In this document: positions 1 to 5,188 of the stretch, in pieces
Position numbering within the stretch: the stretch's first letter is position 1
Layout: each line of letters starts with the position of its first letter
Source of the DNA: Clostridia bacterium
Lineage (GTDB): Bacteria; Bacillota; Clostridia; Oscillospirales; Acutalibacteraceae
Assembly (NCBI GenBank): GCA_017407705.1
Contig: JAFQWA010000006.1
Location: 1-64,000, forward strand
Length of the DNA stretch: 64,000 bases
Direction of reading: 5' to 3'
The notes under the pieces: model-generated
The model's input: only the letters and a program-made list of their open reading frames with translations
The model's database searches: none
Told to the model about the DNA's origin: nothing
Translations under genes and position numbers: made by a program

Positions 1-312
1 AACCCCACCCGTTTCCAGCATCCTGTTGCAGGTACCTACAAAAAGTGGTGTAACGAGAACGGCGTAAGCTACTTCTCAGTTGCTTCAGGCGGTGGTACAG
101 GCCGTACACTCCATCCCGATAATATGGCTGCAGGTCCTGCTTCTTACGGTATGACCGATACAATGGGCCGTATGCACGGTGATGCTCAGTTTGCAGGTTC
201 ATCCTCTGTTCCCGCTCACGTAGAGATGATGGGACTTATCGGCGCAGGTAACAACCCGATGGTTGGTATGACTGTTGCTTGTGCAGTTGCTGTTGAAGAG
301 GCTGCAAAATAA
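1..312 (+). CDS. C-terminal part of an unassigned conserved protein (5' end outside window)
   Basis: The reading frame is open from the first base to a TAA at 310-312, giving 103 C-terminal residues. The fragment is rich in Gly, Met and Ala. It contains GGGTGRTLHPDN, a stretch reading MTDTMGRMHGD, and a C-terminal segment with GLIGAGNNPMVG, which look like tightly conserved enzyme loops. I do not recognise the family and assign no function. Codon use resembles the core genes to the right rather than the A/T-rich accessory genes just downstream, so this is probably the last conserved gene before the accessory stretch. A strong hairpin terminator follows 13 bases after the stop, so the gene ends its transcription unit. 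Confidence 0.85.
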   Translation, partial: NPTRFQHPVAGTYKKWCNENGVSYFSVASGGGTGRTLHPDNMAAGPASYGMTDTMGRMHGDAQFAGSSSVPAHVEMMGLIGAGNNPMVGMTVACAVAVEEAAK

Positions 313-317
313 GTTTT

Positions 318-362
318 AAAAAGTTAAAGGACTTGGAGAACACTCCAAGTCCTTTTTGTTTT
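318..362. repeat. Left copy of a 45-bp direct repeat containing a terminator
   Basis: Positions 318-362 match 1025-1069 at 44 of 45 bases; the only difference is C341 versus T1048. The two copies lie 707 bp apart and bracket the XRE and DUF2493 genes. The repeat covers the whole terminator hairpin with its flanks, and its right end contains part of the stop codon of the XRE gene. Such a duplication could come from insertion of a cassette at a terminator or from recombination between like terminators; the mechanism is inference. Confidence 0.85.
326..357. terminator. Bidirectional-looking terminator after the partial gene
   Basis: A perfect 13-bp stem (326-338 with 343-355) around an AACA loop is followed by a T-run on the plus strand. 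On the minus strand it is preceded by A-rich sequence and followed by TTAACTTTTT, so it may also end the convergent XRE gene. The core AAGGACTTGGAG recurs at 1033 and 3121. Confidence 0.9.
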
Positions 363-558
363 ATTTAATAAACTCTGCTATGTCATCTAATTTACAATCC
401 AGAGCGATACATAGTTTATCTAAAGTTTTTGTTTCTATATTTTCATTTGCTTTTAATCGGCGAATTGTTTTACTGTCAATATTGCACTGTTCTCTTAATT
501 TATATGTGGAAATACCCTTATTTTTCATAGTTATCCATAATTTATCAAAAACTATCAT
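361..558 (-). CDS. Small XRE (Cro/CI-type) helix-turn-helix regulator
   Basis: A 65-aa single-domain HTH protein. I chose the ATG at 558 because AAGGAGGGG lies about 7 bases upstream of it, whereas an earlier in-frame start would place the ribosome binding site inside the coding region. The fold shows TYKLREQCNIDSKTIRRLK as the HTH core, followed by a segment ending in LCIALDCKLDDIAEFI, typical of the short XRE repressors found with toxin-like or mobile genes. It is divergent from the DUF2493 gene and shares an 85-bp intergenic region with an inverted-repeat operator, so it probably represses itself and that gene. DNA binding is family knowledge; the target is inference. Confidence 0.85.
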   Translation of the reverse strand: MIVFDKLWITMKNKGISTYKLREQCNIDSKTIRRLKANENIETKTLDKLCIALDCKLDDIAEFIK

Positions 559-585
559 ATTACCCCTCCTTGACATTTTATTATT

Positions 586-628
586 ATGGGGGTTATAATC
601 TAATTTATTAAGGGGATATAATCCCCAT
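586..628. promoter_or_regulatory. Symmetric operator and divergent promoter region for the XRE/DUF2493 pair
   Basis: ATGGGGGTTATA (586-597) and TATAATCCCCAT (617-628) form an inverted repeat matching at 11 of 12 positions, centred near 607. The right arm includes TATAAT at 617-622, a good -10 for the plus-strand gene, and the left arm offers a similar -10 on the minus strand. A dimeric or tetrameric XRE repressor bound here would cover both promoters. A nested GGGGAT-ATA-ATCCCC palindrome lies at 612-626. The sites are seen in the sequence; the protein-DNA pairing is inferred. Confidence 0.6.
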
Positions 629-643
629 ACAGAGGATAAATTG

Positions 644-1018
644 ATGGAGATTAGGATTGTTATAGCAGGCAGCAGAACCTTTAATAATTACAAAGCAGCA
701 AAAATTTATATAGATAATTGTATTTCAAAAATACGAAAGCAAAATAAAATTATCATTATTTCAGGCGGTTCAAGAGGCGCTGACTCGCTTGGAGAAAGAT
801 ACGCAAAAGAAAACAAAATGCAAGTTGAACTGTATCCTGCCGAATGGAATAAATACGGAAAAAGCGCAGGACCAAAAAGAAACGAAAAAATGGCGCAAAT
901 TTGTAATTTTGTAATTTGTTTTTGGGATGGGAAAAGCAGAGGAACAAAATCAATGATAGATTATGCTAAAAAATATGAAAAGCCCATTAGGATAATCAAT
1001 ATTGCAAATTTAAAATAA
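644..1018 (+). CDS. DUF2493 / SLOG-superfamily protein (YspA-like)
   Basis: A 124-aa protein starting at ATG 644, with AGAGG at 631-635 as the likely ribosome binding site; a TTG three bases earlier is less likely. The N-terminus reads IRIVIAGSRTF. A Rossmann-type IIIISGGSRGADSLGERYA follows at about residues 37-55, then GPKRNEKMA and a late ICFWDGKSRGTKSMID. These are the hallmarks of the DUF2493 branch of the SLOG nucleotide-binding superfamily, which also contains DprA. Members occur often on phages and mobile elements, and their ligand is generally unknown. The protein would be cytoplasmic. The gene is divergent from an XRE repressor with a shared operator, and its A/T-rich codon use differs from the flanking core genes, which suggests acquisition. 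Confidence 0.85.
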   Translation: MEIRIVIAGSRTFNNYKAAKIYIDNCISKIRKQNKIIIISGGSRGADSLGERYAKENKMQVELYPAEWNKYGKSAGPKRNEKMAQICNFVICFWDGKSRGTKSMIDYAKKYEKPIRIINIANLK

Positions 1019-1024
1019 GCAATA

Positions 1025-1069
1025 AAAAAGTTAAAGGACTTGGAGAATACTCCAAGTCCTTTTTGTTTT
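1025..1069. repeat. Right copy of the 45-bp direct repeat
   Basis: This copy matches 318-362 at 44 of 45 positions and ends the bracketed XRE/DUF2493 cassette. It begins seven bases after the DUF2493 stop codon. Confidence 0.85.
1033..1064. terminator. Terminator between the convergent DUF2493 and second XRE genes
   Basis: A 13-bp perfect stem (1033-1045 with 1050-1062) has loop AATA and T-runs on both strands, so it can serve both convergent genes. It is almost identical to the hairpin at 326-357. Confidence 0.9.
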
Positions 1070-1078
1070 TCCAAATTA

Positions 1079-1321
1079 TTATCTTATCTCTTGTTCCAAA
1101 TTATCAAATTCAGGAGTGGAGAAAAATTCGCCTAAGGTTATCTCCAATCCGTCACAGAATTTTTTGATCGTTAATATAGACACATCCCGTCTGCCCTCAT
1201 TCATCATACTATATGCTGTAGAAGGGGTAACTCCCGACATATTAGCTAATTCATTGATTTTAATATTTCTCTCATCACACAGTTCTTTAAACCTTTTAGC
1301 AACAACATCTTTGACGTTCAT
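1079..1321 (-). CDS. XRE-family helix-turn-helix regulator
   Basis: An 80-aa Cro/CI-type repressor. The ATG at 1321 is preferred because TGAGGTGA sits just upstream; a GTG nine bases earlier overlaps that site. The sequence has a KRFKELCDERNIKINELA opening helix, the turn region SGVTPSTAYSMMN, the recognition helix, and a closing SILTIKKFCDGLEITLGEFF typical of XRE repressors. It is divergent from a 59-aa cysteine-containing protein, and the space between them holds a perfect TGCGTATACGCA palindrome. It lies just right of the direct-repeat cassette and converges on its terminator. It probably controls itself and the small gene; this is inference. Confidence 0.88.
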   Translation of the reverse strand: MNVKDVVAKRFKELCDERNIKINELANMSGVTPSTAYSMMNEGRRDVSILTIKKFCDGLEITLGEFFSTPEFDNLEQEIR

Positions 1322-1360
1322 TTTGCTCACCTCAAAAACATTGTATGTAATTTTACACTT

Positions 1361-1403
1361 TTGCGTATACGCACTTGCGTATTTAGTGGAAAAATGTTAT
1401 AAT
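1361..1403 (+). promoter_or_regulatory. Operator palindrome and promoter for the 59-aa gene
   Basis: TGCGTATACGCA at 1362-1373 is a perfect palindrome, and the half-site TTGCGTAT is repeated directly at 1361-1368 and 1375-1382. TATAAT at 1398-1403 lies 17 bp behind TTGCGT (1375-1380), so the second half-site overlaps the -35. This is the layout expected when the neighbouring XRE protein represses the plus-strand gene. Confidence 0.6.
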
Positions 1404-1437
1404 TTTAAAAACACGATTTGCTTTGAGGTGATAAGCA

Positions 1438-1617
1438 ATGAACTGCGAAAATTTCTTTTGTATTTACCAATCCAACGGAAAATGTACCGTTGATAATATC
1501 AGCATAAACAGTTTAGGAATGTGCACAGAATGTATTTTTCCTGATATAGATAAAGAGATTTTAAATAAAGCAAAACAAGAACTTTTGAAAAAATATGAAA
1601 GTACTAATAATAACTGA
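1438..1617 (+). CDS. Small cysteine-containing protein, 59 aa
   Basis: The start is the ATG at 1438 with GAGGTGAT six bases upstream, and the stop is the TGA at 1615-1617. The translation begins MNCENFFCIYQSNGKCTVD and continues with GMCTECIFPDIDKEIL, followed by a lysine-rich helix. Five cysteines spaced C-x4-C-x7-C, then C-x2-C, suggest a small metal-binding or disulfide fold. I recall similar short MNCENF-type hypothetical proteins in Firmicutes mobile elements, but I cannot name a function. The well-formed ribosome binding site, the promoter with an operator, and the divergent XRE gene all support it as real. Its role with the repressor is unknown. Confidence 0.75.
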   Translation: MNCENFFCIYQSNGKCTVDNISINSLGMCTECIFPDIDKEILNKAKQELLKKYESTNNN

Positions 1618-1621
1618 AAGT

Positions 1622-1660
1622 AAAATCATAACCACCCGTTAAACGGATAGTTATGATTTA
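1622..1660 (+). terminator. Hairpin after the 59-aa gene
   Basis: A 10-bp outer stem (AAATCATAAC at 1623-1632 with GTTATGATTT at 1650-1659) encloses a second CCGTT/AACGG stem. It lies six bases after the stop codon, but the T-run is short, so termination may be weak. Confidence 0.55.
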
Positions 1661-1681
1661 CCTCTGCCCTGATTAGCCCTC

Positions 1682-1710
1682 TTGATTTTTCGCTGAATAA
1701 GTTGTAATAT
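1682..1710 (+). promoter_or_regulatory. Promoter of the RsgI-like lipoprotein gene
   Basis: TTGATT at 1682-1687 and TAATAT at 1705-1710 are separated by 17 bp. The start codon follows 38 bases later behind AAGGGAGAG. Confidence 0.5.
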
Positions 1711-1747
1711 AATTATAGCAAAATTTATTTTTAAGGGAGAGATTTTT

Positions 1748-3118
1748 GTGAAAAAACTTTTATGCGTATTATTGGCGGCATTACTTTTTGTTACCTGTCT
1801 TGCCTCTTGCGGCGACAAGCCTGCAGAAGACAAAACAACCGTAACAACAACCGCAAGTACCACTGCACAAACCTTTAAAAAACCCGATAATTATGCGTCG
1901 GTGGTTTTGGTTACCATCAATCCCCAGTTCAAACTGTATCTTGACGCAAACGGCACTGTTTTAGCGGTTGAGCCCGTTAATAAGGATGCAAAATCTATCG
2001 AAACAAAAATTTCCTTTGAAAACAAAAAGGTAGATACAGTTGTAAACACTATCATCCAAGCCGCAAACGACAGTGGTTTTGTTAAAAAGGATGTTGTGAT
2101 TGATGTTAAGGTCACTGAGGTTGTAAACAAGGAAGTTGCCCCCACTCAGATCTTGGATCAAATCAAAACATCGGCAAACGACAAGCTTGAGGAATTGGAG
2201 ATTAAAGCGGAGGTTACAACCTCTGTTGAGATAACAGAGCAACCCACATCAGAAAGCACTACCGCTGCTCCCACCACAGTTCAAAACACAACCACCGCCA
2301 AGCCTGTATGTAAGCATACTAACGTGAAATTCTCCACTGTTACCGGCAGCAACACCATTGATTCTTCAAAGCTGGATATAATAAACCACAAGAAAGTATG
2401 TGCTGATTGCGGTGAAACTATCGCACTTGAAAAGCATACTGTGAAAAACGGTAAATGTGCTATTTGCGGTCAGTCCAATTTCAACACATCCAAAATCACA
2501 GCTAAAAACGCAGGTGTTTCAGGTAGTGACATCGGACACGTGGCAGTTGAAATAAACGCTGACGGTACTCCTGATTTTGATTATATGATGCAAGAGGCTT
2601 ATTATAGTATAGGCTTTGATAATTTGCAGAAATACCTTAATGAGGAAGATTGGATGTATGAAATTCCCGAAGCTGATTTTTATAAGGCATTAAAGAGTGT
2701 TTTTGTGATTGATGACGCCATGTTTGCTAAGTTAAAGGCAAAAGCAAAATACCATTTCTTCTGGTGCGACCACACATATTCTAACGGATATTTCTATATT
2801 CCCTATATGGCGGCAGGCGACGTTGCTGATTACACTCACGATCTGATTGGCTATAAGGATGACAAAAAAGGTACTTTAACTGTATATTATGATTACTTAA
2901 AGGGCGGCGCAGATTTTGAAGCAGCCGACCGTGTACATCAGTTCTATTACGCTATGGAATTTACTTACAGCGGTGCGTCTAACTTTGCTATCAGCAAGGT
3001 GGACGACGAGGGCTATGTTTATTATGAATTAACCGGTTGGACCCCTGTTGTAAAGTCTTTGAGAATAAAATCAATTAAAAAGGTTACCGACATTTCAGGA
3101 ATAACAAAAGTTAAATAG
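1748..3118 (+). CDS. Secreted lipoprotein with RsgI-like middle domain and cysteine ribbon
   Basis: A 456-aa protein starting at GTG 1748 behind AAGGGAGAG. Residues 1-21 form a lipoprotein signal ending in LASC, so Cys21 would be lipidated and the protein held outside the membrane. A Thr-rich linker follows. Residues about 48-130 (SVVLVTINPQFKLYLDANG, then VLAVEPVNKDAKSI) resemble the extracellular middle domain of RsgI-type anti-sigma factors. There is no RsgI N-terminal anti-sigma domain and no ordinary transmembrane helix. A second Thr-rich linker leads to Cys188, C218-x2-C221 and C237-x2-C240, a likely zinc ribbon. The last 210 residues, rich in Tyr, Phe and Asp, match nothing I know. The gene has its own promoter and terminator and so forms a single-gene unit. 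The function is unknown; an extracellular sensing or binding role is inference. Confidence 0.85.
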   Translation: MKKLLCVLLAALLFVTCLASCGDKPAEDKTTVTTTASTTAQTFKKPDNYASVVLVTINPQFKLYLDANGTVLAVEPVNKDAKSIETKISFENKKVDTVVNTIIQAANDSGFVKKDVVIDVKVTEVVNKEVAPTQILDQIKTSANDKLEELEIKAEVTTSVEITEQPTSESTTAAPTTVQNTTTAKPVCKHTNVKFSTVTGSNTIDSSKLDIINHKKVCADCGETIALEKHTVKNGKCAICGQSNFNTSKITAKNAGVSGSDIGHVAVEINADGTPDFDYMMQEAYYSIGFDNLQKYLNEEDWMYEIPEADFYKALKSVFVIDDAMFAKLKAKAKYHFFWCDHTYSNGYFYIPYMAAGDVADYTHDLIGYKDDKKGTLTVYYDYLKGGADFEAADRVHQFYYAMEFTYSGASNFAISKVDDEGYVYYELTGWTPVVKSLRIKSIKKVTDISGITKVK

Positions 3119-3120
3119 CA

Positions 3121-3153
3121 AAAAGGACTTGGAGGTTTCTCCAAGTCCTTTTT
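3121..3153 (+). terminator. Terminator of the lipoprotein gene
   Basis: A perfect 14-bp stem (3121-3134 with 3139-3152) around GTTT begins two bases after the stop codon. The AAAGGACTTGGAG arm is the same as in the hairpins at 326 and 1033; only the loop differs. Confidence 0.9.
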
Positions 3154-3157
3154 AAAA

Positions 3158-3315
3158 TTATGCATTCTCCTTTGCGGTGTTGATAGAGGCAATTAAGATG
3201 CGACGGATCGTTCCAATTGATTCACAAGGGAATAGTGACCTTTTATAGTTTCACAGAGTTTGATAATTTTGATAGCAAAATCTATAGATAAATCTACAAG
3301 TTTATTTTCTTTCAC
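3158..3315 (-). pseudogene. Collapsed four-helix-bundle (S23 / 23S rRNA intervening-sequence) protein gene
   Basis: A ribosome binding site (GAGGTGAT) precedes GTG at 3315. The first 36 codons read VKENKLVDLSIDFAIKIIKL and continue to HYSLVNQLER, the known start of the S23/IVP four-helix-bundle family, and then reach TAA at 3193-3195. From about position 3210 a second frame reads TIRRILIASINTAKENA and a stop at 3158-3160, which matches the usual C-terminus of the same family. The whole middle of the normal protein, roughly 120 residues long, is missing, and the two ends are joined out of frame. It is therefore a deletion remnant. The match to the family is from memory of its consensus. Confidence 0.7.
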
Positions 3316-3350
3316 AAAGATCACCTCAAAAAACATTATAGCATATTGAA

Positions 3351-3523
3351 TGAAATATTGCTAAGCAATATGAAATAATCCTGCGGATTATGAAATATTT
3401 TGCCTTGACGGCAAAATGTGAAATAAAATAAATCCCTCATACGCCACAGCGTATTTCATAGCGTCAGCTATTTCATATGCCGCAGGCATATTTCACAAAT
3501 CCCGCAAGGAATTTATTTCATTG
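3351..3523. repeat. Array of short palindromes separated by GAAAT/ATTTC spacers
   Basis: At least six small hairpins follow one another. They are ATATTGC/GCAATAT (3355-3371), TAATCC/GGATTA (3376-3390), ATTTTGCC/GGCAAAAT (3397-3417), ATACGC/GCGTAT (3439-3454), ATAGC/GCTAT (3458-3471) and ATATGCC/GGCATAT (3475-3491). In the left half the spacers read TGAAAT, and in the right half ATTTCA, so the array as a whole is inverted about its centre. An outer AAATAAATCC near 3424 is echoed by GGAATTTATTT at 3508-3518. There is no coding sequence. The array abuts the tRNA-Ala terminator. I take it to be a non-autonomous repeat element. Confidence 0.75.
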
Positions 3524-3566
3524 AAAAGAACCCTCTTTTGTCTACCGACAAAAGAGGGTTCTTTTC
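3522..3566 (-). terminator. Terminator of tRNA-Ala
   Basis: A perfect 19-bp stem (3524-3542 with 3547-3565) has loop TACC. On the minus strand it begins one base after the tRNA 3' end and finishes with TTTT. It is unusually long for a tRNA terminator. Confidence 0.85.
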
Positions 3567-3642
<76 letters not shown>

Positions 3643-3658
3643 ATATTCGACGAAATTT

Positions 3659-3687
3659 ATATTAACACAACTGAATACAAATTGCAA
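3659..3687 (-). promoter_or_regulatory. Promoter of tRNA-Ala
   Basis: On the minus strand TTGCAA (3682-3687) and TAATAT (3659-3664) are separated by 17 bp and lie 16 bp upstream of the mature tRNA 5' end. Confidence 0.6.
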
Positions 3688-3743
3688 GTGTTTTTTTTAT
3701 AATTAAATATATATTAATTTAATGTTAATTTTACTTTTTGTGC

Positions 3744-3772
3744 TTTACTTTACGGTAAGAATATAGTAAAAT
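3744..3772 (+). promoter_or_regulatory. Candidate promoter of the pyrH-polC operon
   Basis: TTTACT (3744-3749) and TAAAAT (3767-3772) are separated by 17 bp. They lie just upstream of GGAGGTG and the pyrH start in an A/T-rich gap. Confidence 0.5.
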
Positions 3773-3795
3773 ATTCTAAAACGGAGGTGCTGAAA

Positions 3796-4500
3796 ATGAA
3801 ACCGGTTTATAAACGTATCCTTATTAAGCTCAGCGGCGAGGCTCTTGCCGGTGCTAATAAGTTTGGACTCGATTTTGACAAGGTTCTTGAAATTTGTGCA
3901 AGTATTAAAAAATGTGCTGATTTAGGTGTAGAGATCGGCATTGTTGTAGGCGGAGGTAACTTCTGGCGTGGCAGAAGCAGCGGTAAGATGGACCGTACAC
4001 GCGCTGACCATATGGGTATGCTGGCTACCGTTATCAACTCACTGGCTTTGGCTGACGGCTTGGAGCAGGTTGGTGTTGACGTTCGTGTGCAGACAGGTAT
4101 CTCAATGCAGCAGATCGCTGAGCCTTACATCAGAAACAGAGCAACACGTCATTTATCCAAAGGCAGAGTAGTTGTTTTCGGTTGCGGAACAGGTAACCCC
4201 TTCTTCTCTACCGATACTGCCGCTTCACTGCGTGCTGCTGAAATTGAAGCTGAGATCGTATTTAAAGCCACAAACGTTGACGGCGTTTACGATTGCGATC
4301 CCAAGAAAAATCCCGATGCTAAAAAGTATGATGAGTTATCCTTCCTTGACGTTTTAAACGAAGGTCTGCAGGTTATGGACAGTACTGCTGCTTCCCTTTG
4401 TATGGATAACAAACTGCCTATTTTGGTATTCTCACTGGATGATCCCGACAACATCGTAAGAGCTGCTTTGGGCGAGAATATCGGTACTATTGTAAAATAA
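3796..4500 (+). CDS. pyrH: UMP kinase
   Basis: UMP kinase phosphorylates UMP to UDP with ATP in pyrimidine nucleotide synthesis and acts in the cytoplasm as a hexamer. The protein has 234 aa, normal for the family. The ATG at 3796 is preferred because GGAGGTG (3783-3789) lies six bases before it; a GTG at 3787 is inside that site. Amino-acid kinase motifs are visible: [21 protein letters not shown], the [16 protein letters not shown] segment and [13 protein letters not shown]. It opens the pyrH-frr-uppS-cdsA operon, the usual order in Firmicutes, with frr starting 20 bases after its stop. Confidence 0.97.
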   Translation: MKPVYKRILIKLSGEALAGANKFGLDFDKVLEICASIKKCADLGVEIGIVVGGGNFWRGRSSGKMDRTRADHMGMLATVINSLALADGLEQVGVDVRVQTGISMQQIAEPYIRNRATRHLSKGRVVVFGCGTGNPFFSTDTAASLRAAEIEAEIVFKATNVDGVYDCDPKKNPDAKKYDELSFLDVLNEGLQVMDSTAASLCMDNKLPILVFSLDDPDNIVRAALGENIGTIVK

Positions 4501-4520
4501 TTGTTTGGAGGAAATATACA

Positions 4521-5075
4521 ATGGGTGAAATTTATAGTTTATGCCAAGAAAAAATGAACAAAGCTATTATCGCTTTGGAAAAGGAGTATGCTTCTATCCG
4601 TGCAGGTCGTGCAAACCCTGCTGTTTTGGATAAAATCCAGGTAGATTACTACGGCGTTCCTACTCCTATCGGCCAGATGGCTGCTATTTCAGTGCCGGAT
4701 CCCCGTACTCTTCAGATCCAGCCTTGGGATGCTTCTTCCTTAAAGGAAATCGAGAAAGCTATTCTTGCATCTGATCTGGGTATCAACCCCAGCAACGACG
4801 GACGTTCACTTCGTCTTAACTTCCCGCCTCTTACTGAGGAACGCAGACGTGAAATCTGCAAGGATATCAAGAAATACGGTGAAGAATGCAAGGTTGCAGT
4901 TCGCTCTGTAAGACGTGATATTTTAGAGAAATACAAGGCTCAGAAAAAAGAAGGCATAATCACTGAGGATGACCTTAAGAGCAGCGAGAAAAAGGTTCAG
5001 GATCTTACAGATAAGTTCTGCAAGGAAATTGACGAGCTTGCCGCTAAAAAAGAAAAAGAAATTATGTCAATCTAA
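4521..5075 (+). CDS. frr: Ribosome recycling factor
   Basis: RRF, together with EF-G, splits the post-termination ribosome into subunits. The protein is 184 aa, the standard length, starting at ATG 4521 behind TTGGAGG. The sequence shows SIRAGRANPAVLDKIQVDYYG near the N-terminus, then SVPDPRTLQIQPWD and NDGRSLRLNFPPLTEERR, all conserved RRF stretches. The C-terminal helix carries the usual KKVQDLTDKFCKEIDE. It lies between pyrH and uppS. The 113-base gap after it holds paired hairpins that may affect read-through to the lipid genes. Confidence 0.97.
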   Translation: MGEIYSLCQEKMNKAIIALEKEYASIRAGRANPAVLDKIQVDYYGVPTPIGQMAAISVPDPRTLQIQPWDASSLKEIEKAILASDLGINPSNDGRSLRLNFPPLTEERRREICKDIKKYGEECKVAVRSVRRDILEKYKAQKKEGIITEDDLKSSEKKVQDLTDKFCKEIDELAAKKEKEIMSI

Positions 5076-5085
5076 GTTTATTATA

Positions 5086-5169
5086 TTCAGGGGCTTGTTG
5101 TATAGCAAGCTCCTGAATGTGATTTATAGAATTCAAGAAGCATATAGCTTGTATTGCATAAATCACATT
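5086..5169 (+). promoter_or_regulatory. Two adjoining hairpins between frr and uppS
   Basis: Hairpin 1 pairs 5086-5097 with 5106-5117 (12 bp with one G-U). Hairpin 2 is a perfect 12-bp inverted repeat, AATGTGATTTAT (5116-5127) with ATAAATCACATT (5158-5169), enclosing a weaker AAGC/GCTT stem. The two share bases 5116-5117, so they compete at the junction. No T-run follows either, so this is not a plain terminator; RNA processing or folding control is possible. The right arm ends 19 bases before the uppS start and covers bases beside its ribosome binding site. Confidence 0.5.
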
Positions 5170-5188
5170 GAAAGGCAGTAAAATTACT

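Noticed and set aside
356..598. 80-aa plus-strand frame
   Set aside because: It is antisense to the first XRE gene and starts inside the terminator T-run.
1116..1493. 125-aa plus-strand frame
   Set aside because: It is antisense to the XRE gene, overlaps the 59-aa gene in another frame and lacks a ribosome binding site.
3351..3523. CRISPR-like array
   Set aside because: The hairpins vary in sequence while the spacers are a constant 5-6 bases; there are no 25-40 bp repeats, no unique spacers and no cas genes.
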